Positions 43,933-54,413 of a stretch of 64,000 nt of DNA are shown one piece after another. The notes below the pieces were generated by a model that worked only from the letters and a program-made list of their open reading frames with translations, was not told where the DNA came from and ran no database searches. The translations under genes were made by a program, and so were the position numbers. The stretch spans positions 124,001 to 188,000 of the forward strand of contig CP048471.1 in assembly GCA_025559845.1 (NCBI GenBank), given 5' to 3'. This DNA is from Agrobacterium tumefaciens. Lineage in GTDB: Bacteria > Pseudomonadota > Alphaproteobacteria > Rhizobiales > Rhizobiaceae. Numbering within the stretch: position 1 is the stretch's first letter; each line of letters opens with the position of its first letter.

Positions 43933-46900
43933 TTAAAACTTCACCGTGAACCCAATCGTGCCATTGAAGCTGGTATTGCCGGAGAGATCAGCCAGACTGG
44001 TGTTGATGCCCGCCTGCCCGTGCACGGCATATCTTTCGTTATCCCAGGCATAGGTGCCGCCAAGGCCAAGCCCGCCCCAGAGACGTTCCTGCGAGTTACG
44101 GAATGACACGCCGGCGACGTCCGTTCTCGCATCAGGCGACAGGTCATAATAAAGATTGGCAATGCCATATGCCTGCAGGCGGCTCCGCACACCGGCCTCA
44201 TCCGTCCAGCTGTTTTCATAATCCGATGACAGGCCTAGACGTAGCGTCAAATCATTGTCCCTGCCCAGAGATACGGCTGAACCAAAGGCATCGGTAAAGT
44301 CGCGGTAGCTCAGGCCGGAAAAGCTGAGCTGCGCCTGCGGGGTCAGGCTCCAGCCGGGACCGACGGCAATCTGCTGGCCTGCCTCGACACCCAGCGCATA
44401 ACCAAAACCATTAATCCCCGAGGCAAGCCGGGTGGCTGCGGTGGTGGAGTTGAGGTCATTGTCAAACCAGGTGAGGTTAAGATGACCATCGACATAAAAG
44501 CCGCCATTGCCATACCAGGTCAACGTGCTGCCAAGGCCGTAACCATTGCTGCTGATGGTGCCATTGCCGTATGCCGAGGTGATGTCACCATTGATGGTGC
44601 CGTAACGCACGGACAAGCCGCCAACCAGATTGCCACCCGTTGATGACATGAGTTCAATGTCGGTCCCGGCCTGTAGCTGCCAGGTATCAACGGTGTAGTC
44701 TGCACCTGTAGTGGAGGAATGCGGTGACAGGCGATCATGTTGGCCGACTATGCGGCCCCAAACGCCGTAACCACCACCATCAGAACCCTGCCCGGTATTG
44801 GCGCTTTTGTCGCCGCTGACGCTCCAGACACGGCTTCCGACACGCTGTTGCAGTGTATCCAGCGAATTGAAGCGCTGCAGCACGGAGGAATAGGCCTCGT
44901 AAACCGGTGCACCGGCTTGATAAAGCGGCGTGCCTGACGACAACAGGGTCGAGCGCAGATACCAGTCACCGTCTGCTGGGGTGCTGACACCGCCCTGATA
45001 CAGCCGGTAGGCATAAGCACCGGCGACCACGGCCTGATCACCTTCAAAAACATAACTGCCGAGTAAAGAGAACGTGCCGGCGGAGCTGCCGCCGACGTCG
45101 ATGATCTTGATGCCTTCTACTGTCTGATCACCGGTGCCACCAACATTGATGACACGCACATTGGTGGTGCCAGATGTGTTCCCCGTGATAATCAACTGGT
45201 CGGTAGAAGACGTATCGTCGCCCAGCACGGTTTCAATTTCCAACGCGCCGCTGTTTCCGATATAGTCCCCCGCAACCGTCAATGTGCCGATGGAGTTGCC
45301 CGGTGCAATGGTACCGCCGGCAAAGTTGGTTGTGGTGCCCACCTGCCCGATACCCTGAAGACGGCCGCCATGCACCTCCATGGTGCCGCCGAGCGTGTTG
45401 TTGACCGACAATATGCCATCATAAACGCCTGATACGCCATGCAATGCTGAATTGTTGGCGGTGAGAATTGTCTGGCCGGAGCCGACCTGCTGCACGCCGC
45501 CGGAACCACTTATCGTGCCACCGAATGTCACCGAATCAGAGCGGTTAAAGGCTAAAATACCATCATTGGCAACGTCCCCCAAAATGCTCCCTGTCGTGCC
45601 ATTGTTGCCCAGCCGCAGCGTACCGTCCGCAATTATCGTACCGCCGGTGTAACTGTTCGTACCGGTCAGGGTCAAAGTGCCCGAACCCTGTTTGGTCAAG
45701 GCACCAGTACCGGTGAGTTCAGGAGCAACGCCGATGTTGTAACCGTTGGTGTCAAAGAAAGCGCCATTGGCGTCCAACAGCACCTGCTGGCTGCCAAAAC
45801 CGGTGAAAAAAGCACTGTTGTTTCTGGTTGCCCTGATGATACCGCCATCCAAGGTGACATTGGCGGTGCCCATGCCGCCGCGAACAAAATTGGTCTCCAG
45901 CACGCCGCGCGCGCCAACTGTGCCGTTTATATCCAGGGCGCCGACTGCGGTCGACGAGGAAATGCCAAGCCAGACACCATCCCGCACATAAACGCTTGCG
46001 CCATCTTCAATGGTGATGTCGCCCAGGCCGTAGTTGCCTAGATTGAGATTATAGTCGCCGATGGACCAGCTGGATCCGGCACCAGTAACGGTTACGCTTC
46101 CGAAACCCGCAGCACCGGCACCAACATATCCCTGCTGGCTGGATACCGTCGCACCATCTTCAATTCTCAAGGTGCCACTGGCATAACTGCCAACAGTGAG
46201 CTGGTCGGAAATGCTCCAGCTAGAGGAGGTGCCGGAAACAGTAGCGGAACTTGTGTCGGTGTCTCCGATAGTGGCAAGTCCGCTGGACACTTGTCCGCGA
46301 TCTTCAATTCTCAGGATGCCGTTGCTGACGGTGATGCGGCCTGCATTTTCCCAGGATGAGCCGTCGCCGGACACCAAGACTTTGCCCTCGTTGGTGCCAC
46401 CGATATAGGTATCGGCATTAACGATGAGTTTGCCGCCGAAAAGAACTTGCAAGTCGCCATCGCCGCTGTCGCCAACCCCGAAATAATCATTGCTGGTCCA
46501 GGTTGATGCGTTGCCAAAACCATCTGTGCCCGAGACAAGGGCGACGCCATCCACCACGCCGCTGGAATTGGTGACACTGGCCCCGCCGGTGACATTGAGC
46601 GTCCCGTCGACTACCCGTGTTTCGGCAGCGCTCAGAGTTGAAGCCCCACCTGCCACTGTCAATGTGCTGGTAGCTTCCACGGAGACAGAGTTAGCGGTAG
46701 CGGCGCCTGAAAGGCTCACGGTGCCCGGCGCGATAACAACATCGGCCGAAAAATCCGGAACGGCGTTGGAACTCCAGTTGCCGGCATCAAACCAATCGTT
46801 ATTGCCCGCACCGCCCGTCCAGTCAGCCGCCGTCACCGAAACCGGTACCGCCGCGAAGGCCAGAACGAGCGGTGCGGTGGACAAAAGCAGGCGTTGATAG

Positions 46901-46938
46901 GACGGCAGAAGTTGGCGAAAGGCTTGACGCTTTGGCAT
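43933..46938 (-). CDS. Autotransporter with beta-barrel domain, copy 2
   Basis: About 1001 residues from ATG 46936-46938. A long signal sequence ending SVTAA-DW leads to a repetitive beta-helical passenger of short strands typical of VCBS/PATR-type adhesins (LRIEDGATVSSQQGYVG, GTLTLTGTNSYTGGTIIADG). The last 280 residues form the barrel, ending GFTVKF. It resembles autotransporter 1 in layout and in one PATR repeat but is otherwise different. Surface display and adhesion are the likely role. The start may also be Met 46974; the shorter one gives a normal signal peptide. Confidence 0.88.
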   Translation of the reverse strand: MPKRQAFRQLLPSYQRLLLSTAPLVLAFAAVPVSVTAADWTGGAGNNDWFDAGNWSSNAVPDFSADVVIAPGTVSLSGAATANSVSVEATSTLTVAGGASTLSAAETRVVDGTLNVTGGASVTNSSGVVDGVALVSGTDGFGNASTWTSNDYFGVGDSGDGDLQVLFGGKLIVNADTYIGGTNEGKVLVSGDGSSWENAGRITVSNGILRIEDRGQVSSGLATIGDTDTSSATVSGTSSSWSISDQLTVGSYASGTLRIEDGATVSSQQGYVGAGAAGFGSVTVTGAGSSWSIGDYNLNLGNYGLGDITIEDGASVYVRDGVWLGISSSTAVGALDINGTVGARGVLETNFVRGGMGTANVTLDGGIIRATRNNSAFFTGFGSQQVLLDANGAFFDTNGYNIGVAPELTGTGALTKQGSGTLTLTGTNSYTGGTIIADGTLRLGNNGTTGSILGDVANDGILAFNRSDSVTFGGTISGSGGVQQVGSGQTILTANNSALHGVSGVYDGILSVNNTLGGTMEVHGGRLQGIGQVGTTTNFAGGTIAPGNSIGTLTVAGDYIGNSGALEIETVLGDDTSSTDQLIITGNTSGTTNVRVINVGGTGDQTVEGIKIIDVGGSSAGTFSLLGSYVFEGDQAVVAGAYAYRLYQGGVSTPADGDWYLRSTLLSSGTPLYQAGAPVYEAYSSVLQRFNSLDTLQQRVGSRVWSVSGDKSANTGQGSDGGGYGVWGRIVGQHDRLSPHSSTTGADYTVDTWQLQAGTDIELMSSTGGNLVGGLSVRYGTINGDITSAYGNGTISSNGYGLGSTLTWYGNGGFYVDGHLNLTWFDNDLNSTTAATRLASGINGFGYALGVEAGQQIAVGPGWSLTPQAQLSFSGLSYRDFTDAFGSAVSLGRDNDLTLRLGLSSDYENSWTDEAGVRSRLQAYGIANLYYDLSPDARTDVAGVSFRNSQERLWGGLGLGGTYAWDNERYAVHGQAGINTSLADLSGNTSFNGTIGFTVKF

Positions 46939-47515
46939 GGCGACCCCGAGAAGAGAGGGTGTGATGATTGTCAAAGCATTAAAAAAGATGATTAATATCT
47001 ACCTAATATTCCCGTCAAAGCAGCAAAAATCTTGAGGACACGCAGTTGGCAGCAGCCTCCTCACCGCCCGTCCATTTCCTGACATGCAGTCCATGATCAA
47101 GCCACTGCGCCAGTGATACAAAGGCTCCGACCTAGGTATTAGCGGCGCGCAGGGCCTGACGAGTTCGTTTTTGACTCGTCCTATACACCGGAATTGATAT
47201 CCTTTAAGGTCTTTAACAGAATCGAACCGGCGACACTGCTTTTAACGGAGGCTCGGTTTCTAACGATATGCCGAGCATCCGCCATAATGGACATGCGGCG
47301 AAACAGCGATCATAGTGCCGAAAATGAGCAGCGCTCCATACCGACGCTCCACAGCATTGACGGCGAACCAGCGGACGGGGCCGAAATGCTTGTGACGGCC
47401 AAGCCTTTGCTGGAACGAAGGAGGAGTTCGTAAACCATACCTGCCGAAGTCGACACGGGTTCAAACCGCGTGCTGGCTTACATGAACTGTTATCCCTCTC
47501 TAGAGGATAAGGCTA
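46939..47515. other. Intergenic region, no gene recognised
   Basis: About 575 bases between the divergent autotransporter and gamma-glutamyltransferase genes. The first part is AT-rich and probably holds the autotransporter promoter. A phrase near 47450 (GGGTTCAAACC) resembles a tRNA T-loop, but no cloverleaf forms. Confidence 0.45.
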
Positions 47516-49273
47516 ATGAAAATGCGATTTCTCAGTGAGGCTGTTCTCGCCTTGATGCTTTCCACCGCAATCGCCTCCGCGCAGCAGGCGTCCGACACGG
47601 TGGCGCCCGAGAAAGCGACGGATATTGCGACTGCCAAACGTATCGAGTCAAAGAGCTTCATGGTGGCGGCGGCCAATCCGCTGGCGGCCGAAGCGGGGCG
47701 CAACGTGATCGCAGCGGGTGGCAACGCCATCGATGCAATGGTGGCGGTGCAGGCCATGCTCGGCCTCGTTGAACCGCAGAGTTCCGGCCTCGGAGGTGGG
47801 GCATTCCTGGTCTACTACGACACAAAAAGCGGCAAGCTGACAACGTTTGATGGCCGCGAGACGGCGCCGATGGAAGCCACGCCAAAGCTCTTCCTGGATG
47901 ACAACGGCCAACCGCTTAAATTCATGGACGCAGTGGTCGGCGGCCGTTCCGTTGGCACACCGGGAACAGTGCGGCTTCTGGAGGAAGCCCACAAACGCTA
48001 TGGAAAGGCGGACTGGGCAAGCCTCCTGAAGCCGGCGGAAACGCTGGCTACCGAGGGTTTTAAGGTGTCACCGCGCCTTGCCTCTCTGATCGCGTCCGAG
48101 GGCGACCGGTTGAAGAAATATAAAGAGGCCCGGTCATATTTCTTCGACACCTCCGGGGCCGCCCTGCAGACCGGTGCCCTGTTGAAGAACCCTGTCTATG
48201 CCGAAACGCTTGCGGTGCTCGCCAACGGCGGCGCCGATGCTTTTTATAAAGGGAGAATTGCCGAGGCGGTCGTCAACACCGTGCGTGAGGCAGCCGACAA
48301 TCCCGGTGTGCTGTCGCTGACCGATCTGTCCAACTATCGCGTGATCGAGCGCGAACCGGTTTGCTTCAACTATCGTGCTCTTGATGTGTGCGGCATGGGG
48401 CCGCCCTCTTCGGGCGCCATCACCGTCGGCCAGATACTCGGCATGGCGGAGAACTTCGATTTAAAGAGCCTGGGGCCGAAAAATGGCGAAAGCTGGCGCA
48501 TTATCGGTGATGCACAGCGCCTCGCCTTCGCCGACCGCGAGCGTTACGTCGCTGACACCGATTTCATGCCGCTGCCGATCAAGGGCCTGCTGGACAAGAC
48601 CTATCTGGGCGAGAGGGCAAAGCTGCTCGACGGCGATAAGGCTTTGGCCAACAATGCCGTCAAGGCCGGCGAGCCGGAATGGGACCACGCGCTAGTTTTC
48701 GGCCGCGATACCGCGCTCGAGTTGCCTTCCACAAGCCATTTTGTCATCGTCGACAAGGACGGCAACGTGGTCTCAATGACGACAACGATCGAAAACGGGT
48801 TCGGCTCGCGTCTGATGACGAACGGCTTCCTGCTCAATAACGAGCTGACGGACTTTTCCTTCAAGACCCATGACGGTGGTCTGCCGGTCGCCAATCGTGT
48901 CGAGCCAGGCAAACGACCGCGCTCCTCTATGGCTCCGACGATCGTGATGAAGGATGGAAGACCACTGCTCGCCATTGGTTCACCAGGCGGCAGCCAGATC
49001 ATCGGCTATGTGGCACAGGCGCTGATCGCCTACATTGACTGGGGCATGCCCGTTGAGGCGATCGTCGCCCAGCCACATCTCATCAACCGGTTCGGCACAT
49101 ACGATGTCGAGGCCGGCACCAGCGCAGAAGATCTGGTGGGATCGCTCAAGGCTTTGGGTTACGAGGCAAAACCGGGTGAAATGAATTCCGGTTTGCATGC
49201 CATTGAGATAACCGCCCAGGGTTTGGCCGGCAGCGCCGATCCAAGACGCGAGGGAATGGTTGTAGGGGAGTGA
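47516..49273 (+). CDS. ggt: Gamma-glutamyltransferase, periplasmic
   Basis: 585 residues with a signal peptide (AVLALMLSTAIASA). An N-terminal nucleophile hydrolase that cuts itself into two subunits before Thr406 (TSHFVIVDKDGN). Other family motifs: PQSSGLGGGAFLVYYD, DGRETAP, MGPPSSGAI, RPRSSMAPTIV, GSPGGSQII. It removes the gamma-glutamyl group of glutathione and related peptides in the periplasm. GAGG and AAGG lie before the ATG. Neighbours give no operon. Confidence 0.95.
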   Translation: MKMRFLSEAVLALMLSTAIASAQQASDTVAPEKATDIATAKRIESKSFMVAAANPLAAEAGRNVIAAGGNAIDAMVAVQAMLGLVEPQSSGLGGGAFLVYYDTKSGKLTTFDGRETAPMEATPKLFLDDNGQPLKFMDAVVGGRSVGTPGTVRLLEEAHKRYGKADWASLLKPAETLATEGFKVSPRLASLIASEGDRLKKYKEARSYFFDTSGAALQTGALLKNPVYAETLAVLANGGADAFYKGRIAEAVVNTVREAADNPGVLSLTDLSNYRVIEREPVCFNYRALDVCGMGPPSSGAITVGQILGMAENFDLKSLGPKNGESWRIIGDAQRLAFADRERYVADTDFMPLPIKGLLDKTYLGERAKLLDGDKALANNAVKAGEPEWDHALVFGRDTALELPSTSHFVIVDKDGNVVSMTTTIENGFGSRLMTNGFLLNNELTDFSFKTHDGGLPVANRVEPGKRPRSSMAPTIVMKDGRPLLAIGSPGGSQIIGYVAQALIAYIDWGMPVEAIVAQPHLINRFGTYDVEAGTSAEDLVGSLKALGYEAKPGEMNSGLHAIEITAQGLAGSADPRREGMVVGE

Positions 49274-49519
49274 ACGCTCAGCCTGCGGAAAGACGGCGGC
49301 CTCAAGAGACTGAGCATAGCATCGTGTGGAGGCTAGGTGACTACCCCGCATGGGGTGTACTGTTTTTAGCGAGGAAATCGTAAGGAACAGGACATTACGT
49401 CCAAAAACAACTCTTCCTGCGCCATTGAAGCCGTCAAAGCATCAGAGCATCAGAGTGCACGTCGGGCAACCGGTTGCAACCCACTCCGTTAGTTGTCTGC
49501 ATGACCAATCGAGGAAGGC

Positions 49520-49720
49520 ATGAAAAACCTCGCCCTTAATTACTGGCCAGTTCCTTTTCGAGGTCAGTTCATCCGCAGGATTCTGGCCCATTGTGGGTAC
49601 TCCTGGATGAATACGGTGTCGATGCGATTGAAGGAATTATGTATTGTGGGGTGGAAAAGCAGCCGTTGACTTCATGGGGCACCGGTTCAGATGTTAAGCG
49701 CGGGAAAAATCTTTGGTGCG
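49520..49720 (+). pseudogene. Glutathione S-transferase N-terminal fragment with frameshifts
   Basis: ATG 49520 follows GAGGAAGGC. It reads MKNLALNYWPVPFRGQFIRR then ILAHCGYSW, a GST thioredoxin-fold start. After a shift near 49607 the second frame continues EYGVDAIEGIMYCGVEKQPL, and a third frame gives AVDFMGHRF before a stop. The C-terminal helical domain is not found downstream. At least two frameshifts and a deletion have destroyed it. Confidence 0.55.
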
Positions 49721-50208
49721 TGGCCATAAGCGAATCGCGACTTACCGCATCAAAAAAATGCAATATTCGATGTCTACGCAGTTCTGGAGCCACTTCTGGG
49801 CCGTCGGCCTTCAGAAGCTTGTCGCCAACAGCGAGAAAAGTCGCGACTGGGAGTCCGCAGATCCGACAGCATGCCGGCCGCGCGTTGATCCATCGTTATT
49901 TTCCATCCCGAGGCTTACACCAGAGAAAGCACACACGGACGGACGTACAAGCCGGCAGATGGTTGTAAAGGACAAGCCATTCGAGCGCATTGACAATCGA
50001 GCGATCGTCTCGACAATTTTCTTATTCACGTGTTCATTCCTGCCATGTTCAAAGCCGCAAACGCTATGCAGATCAGGTTACGATCGACGAACTCCCCCGA
50101 AGGTCCGGCACTGGGTAGTCCTTCCTCTACCCAATGGGACCTCTCGGAAAGCAGGCCACCTTAAGTTGGTGGAACTATCTTCGTCCGAAGTGAACCTCTT
50201 TAGCTGCA
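49721..50208. other. Intergenic region, no gene recognised
   Basis: Plus frames (for example 49713-50306) are long but have no ribosome site or family. They probably reflect decayed sequence after the GST remnant. Confidence 0.4.
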
Positions 50209-50508
50209 TCACCCCACGTGTGGATCTCTATCGCGATACCGGCGAGAAGCCAAAACCGCGGATGTTTCAGGGGCAAGAAGTTCATGCTTTTCCGCAAACG
50301 CTGTGAACAGACCACGCGCAGTTTCTGCCTCTATCTCGCCACGAAGGGCTGCCTGACAGGCTTTAACGGCGACGGAATGGGCGGTGTCTCTGAGTGACAC
50401 CGGCCACTCGGCCAGGTGTCGATAAGCATCCATCAAGGTACGAACTTCCGTCGGGAACCCCAAGCCGACAAGAATGGTAACTGGTTTACTGAACAGATCG
50501 GGTTTCAT
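50209..50508 (-). CDS. DUF982 domain protein, second copy in window
   Basis: 99 residues from ATG 50506-50508 (AAGGAG upstream). The DUF982 pattern is clear: PVTILVGLGFPTEVRTLMDA, HLAEWP, AVKACQAALRGEIEAETARG. Unrelated at the sequence level to the copy at 4079-4381 beyond the family motifs. It follows hsp20 after 78 bases on the same strand and may share its heat-induced transcript. Function unknown. Confidence 0.75.
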   Translation of the reverse strand: MKPDLFSKPVTILVGLGFPTEVRTLMDAYRHLAEWPVSLRDTAHSVAVKACQAALRGEIEAETARGLFTAFAEKHELLAPETSAVLASRRYRDRDPHVG

Positions 50509-50586
50509 CTTTTTCTCCTTCCAACCCGTCATGTTGACGGGCGCCATCGCAATGGCGCCCTTGGACTTAGTGGACAAACTTAGAGA

Positions 50587-51060
50587 TCAAGCCGCCCTTT
50601 GGGCTTCGATCTGTGCGGGAGCACCCGACGTCGTTGCAGGCGTGCTCTGAATCGAAATCTTCCGCGGTTTTAAAGCCTCTGGGATTTCGCGGACGAGCTC
50701 GATCGTAAGGAGACCGTTGCTGAGATCCGCCCCATTCACGCGGACATGATCAGCAAGTTCAAAACGGTGTTCAAACGGACGACCGGCGATGCCGCGATGC
50801 AGGTAGCCCTCCGTCGGAGATTCCTGCTTCTTGCCCGTGACGGTCAGCAAATTGGACTGGAAGGTGATGTCGAGCTCATCCTGAGCAAAGCCCGCTACCG
50901 CGATGGAGATCCGGTAGGTATCTTCGCCTGTTTTGAAGATGTCATAGGGCGGCCAGTCGTTGGACGTCCGGGTGCGCTGGGCGTTCTCCAGAAGATTGAA
51001 TACCCGGTCGAAACCAACGCTCGAGCGGTAGAGAGGTGCGTAGTCGTAAGATGTTGCCAT
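50587..51060 (-). CDS. hsp20: Small heat-shock protein Hsp20 (IbpA type)
   Basis: 157 residues with an alpha-crystallin domain (residues 45-130): NDWPPYDIFKTGEDTYRISI, AGFAQDELDIT, RGIAGRPFEHRFELADHVRV, LSNGLLTIELVREIPE. The C-terminal anchor is ALKPRKISI. It holds unfolding proteins for refolding by DnaK and GroEL. ATG 51058-51060 is chosen because GGAGG lies 8 bases upstream; a second ATG two codons earlier is too close. The leader has a ROSE-type thermometer. Confidence 0.93.
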   Translation of the reverse strand: MATSYDYAPLYRSSVGFDRVFNLLENAQRTRTSNDWPPYDIFKTGEDTYRISIAVAGFAQDELDITFQSNLLTVTGKKQESPTEGYLHRGIAGRPFEHRFELADHVRVNGADLSNGLLTIELVREIPEALKPRKISIQSTPATTSGAPAQIEAQRAA

Positions 51061-51150
51061 AGCCATATCCTCCTTGAAGCAACATGGGTACGGGAGTGCC
51101 AACAGCGGCGCTCCCGGCAATGCCAACCCTGTCTTAAGCGGCTGGCGGCA
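51061..51150 (-). ncRNA. ROSE-type RNA thermometer in the hsp20 leader
   Basis: The last hairpin reads CCATGTTGCTTCAAGGAGGA then TATGG. The conserved TTGCT faces the AGGAG ribosome site with a bulged G, as in the rhizobial ROSE elements of small heat-shock genes. A second stem GGGAG...CTCCC lies just upstream. At low temperature the ribosome site would be closed and it would open on heating. Confidence 0.75.
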
Positions 51151-51226
51151 AACGATTTGGTTTTGGCGATTTTCCGATTCAAGATCTGCTGCGGAAAAAA
51201 TTTATCGAATTCGCACTGTCCGGCTG

Positions 51227-51517
51227 TCAATGTACCGATCGACTGAGAATACGATGCGGATAAGCCGCCTTGAACTGCGAGATCATCGCGCAAGCTTGTT
51301 GCAATACCCGCTCGGTGGTTTCGGGAGTATCGCGTGCCAGTTCATCGGCGTTTAATCGGATGGCTTCCGCCATATTCGCAGACATCAATGCAAAACGCCC
51401 TTCACCGTAGACAAGGGCCTCCTGCGAGGCGGTCTCAAGCCATTGCGCGAAATCGACGATGATCTCTTCCCTCTCGGTGATGCTAGCGTCCTTGATGATC
51501 TTGATGTTTTCTTCCAT
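51227..51517 (-). CDS. Unknown helical protein (96 aa)
   Basis: The product (ITEREEIIVDFAQWLETASQ, ANMAEAIRLNADELARDTPE, VLQQACAMISQFKAAYPHRI) is probably all helical and soluble. No family recognised. It lies between the frameshifted usg and hsp20 on the same strand, in a stress-gene row. The ribosome site (GAGTGAGA) is moderate. Confidence 0.55.
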   Translation of the reverse strand: MEENIKIIKDASITEREEIIVDFAQWLETASQEALVYGEGRFALMSANMAEAIRLNADELARDTPETTERVLQQACAMISQFKAAYPHRILSRSVH

Positions 51518-51610
51518 TTGGTCTCACTCCATACAGACGTGGGAAAGCGACCGGACTCATCAAGCCCCGATCGCCGGGTGAGCTAGGAAGTGAAAATGTC
51601 CGATTCAAGC

Positions 51611-51885
51611 CTAGTGCAGCTTGAACTCACCATCGACACGCCGCATTCGTTGGGCCCGATCAGGCAGGCGCTGATGGCTGTAGTGGACAGAGTACAGAGG
51701 GCCATCGAGAGTCGCCTTCCAAAAGTTAAGGAACCTGTGCATCTCGGGAAATCAGGAGCCAGATCGTAGTCCTGCCAGACGTAGGTCTGGAGAACGGACT
51801 CAAAGTCCGGGATGCGGTAAAGGATATGCGCGGTGGTCAAGCCGTAGCCGCTCAATTGCCGTTCCAGATCCGATGAGAATTGCAT
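51611..51885 (-). pseudogene. usg: usg homologue with a single frameshift
   Basis: ATG 51883-51885 opens MQFSSDLERQLSGYGLTTAH and ILYRIPDFESVLQTYVWQDY, the start of Usg, a short protein near tryptophan genes in alphaproteobacteria. After DLAPDFP a base is missing (near 51750); in the next frame the expected MHRFLNFWKATLDGPLYSVH and a Lys/His end follow, to TAG 51611-51613. Everything except the one base is intact, so it may be a recent mutation or an error in the sequence. A stress promoter candidate lies 66 bases upstream. Confidence 0.7.
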
Positions 51886-51950
51886 GCTTCATCTCCGTTT
51901 CGTGACACGATAATGGTGATGAGAAACTTTGCCGCCATCAACATGTTTTC

Positions 51951-51975
51951 AAACGAAAATGTTATTTCCTGTTCC
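51951..51975 (-). promoter_or_regulatory. Candidate EcfG/RpoE2 promoter for usg
   Basis: Minus strand GGAAC (51971-51975), 18 bases including CGT, then TT (51951-51952). Confidence 0.45.
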
Positions 51976-51986
51976 TTTACAACATG

Positions 51987-52013
51987 TTAGCATCAACCGT
52001 ACCCGAGTGCTAA
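51987..52013 (+). promoter_or_regulatory. CIRCE element (HrcA operator) of groESL, left arm degenerate
   Basis: TTAGCATCA-N9-GAGTGCTAA. The right arm is the perfect CIRCE half; the left arm keeps TTAGCA but has TCA for CTC. It lies 148 bases before groES. HrcA repression may be weaker than at the standard site. Confidence 0.75.
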
Positions 52014-52160
52014 TTTTTCGCATGCGCCCTCTTGAAATCGAAAAATCTCGAAAATAAATTTTGCCCGCGGACGCTCAAATGAGGTTCGCACCCGCCCGGA
52101 CTGGTCATCCGGTCCGGCCTGGGTCTTCAACGTCATCATTTTTGCTCAACGGAGGAAAAC

Positions 52161-52475
52161 ATGTCGTTCCGACCGCTTCATGATCGCATTCTCGTCCGCC
52201 GGGTCGAATCCGAAGAAAAGACCAAAGGCGGTATCATCATCCCTGACACTGCCAAGGAAAAGCCCCAGGAAGGTGAAGTTGTCGCCGTCGGGCCTGGTGC
52301 GCGCAACGAGGCAGGCCAGATCCAGGCGCTGGACGTCAAGGCTGGCGACCGCATCCTGTTTGGCAAATGGTCAGGCACCGAAATCAAGATCAACGGCGAG
52401 GATCTATTGATCATGAAGGAAAGCGACGTTCTGGGCATTATCGAAGCCCAGGCCGAGCAGAAGCAGGCTGCTTAA
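52161..52475 (+). CDS. groES: GroES co-chaperonin
   Basis: 104 residues, normal length. It has the start [20 protein letters not shown], the mobile loop [13 protein letters not shown], and [20 protein letters not shown]. It caps GroEL during folding in the cytosol. GGAGG precedes the ATG by 8 bases. groEL follows after 54 bases in one operon under CIRCE control. Confidence 0.97.
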   Translation: MSFRPLHDRILVRRVESEEKTKGGIIIPDTAKEKPQEGEVVAVGPGARNEAGQIQALDVKAGDRILFGKWSGTEIKINGEDLLIMKESDVLGIIEAQAEQKQAA

Positions 52476-52517
52476 TCACGCGCCGCTCCCCCATCAGTCA
52501 AAAAAGCTGCCTATTGA

Positions 52518-54155
<1,638 letters not shown>

Positions 54156-54167
54156 GTGAGCTTTGGC

Positions 54168-54188
54168 CTGCCCCAATTGTGGGGTAGG
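54168..54188 (+). terminator. Hairpin after groEL
   Basis: CCTGCCCC-AATTGT-GGGGTAGG, one G:T pair, 12 bases after the groEL stop, without a T-run. Probably a weak terminator or mRNA stabiliser. Confidence 0.4.
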
Positions 54189-54360
54189 CTCATCCACTGT
54201 TGCCCACCCGCACCTAACAAGAGGCTCCGCTCGAATGCGGGGCTTCACTGTATTCACCGGTGCGGCGGCGCCTAAGCGAGCGTCGAACACATCTGGCGAA
54301 GCGCCATAACAGATGCGCACGGGTGAAGAGACACTTTAATGCCAAACGAGCTCCTACTGT

Positions 54361-54385
54361 GGAACCAATATGTGAGCTGTACATT
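54361..54385 (+). promoter_or_regulatory. Candidate EcfG/RpoE2 promoter of the LOV-kinase operon
   Basis: GGAAC at 54361-54365, 18 bases, TT at 54384-54385, 28 bases before ATG 54414. If used, transcripts could not use the earlier ATG 54339, so it also supports the shorter start. Confidence 0.55.
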
Positions 54386-54413
54386 ATTGGGTGCTGCAAA
54401 ATCAGGACTCCAA

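Noticed and set aside
47440..47480. tRNA-like T-loop phrase GGGTTCAAACC
   Set aside because: No acceptor, D-arm or anticodon stem can be formed around it.
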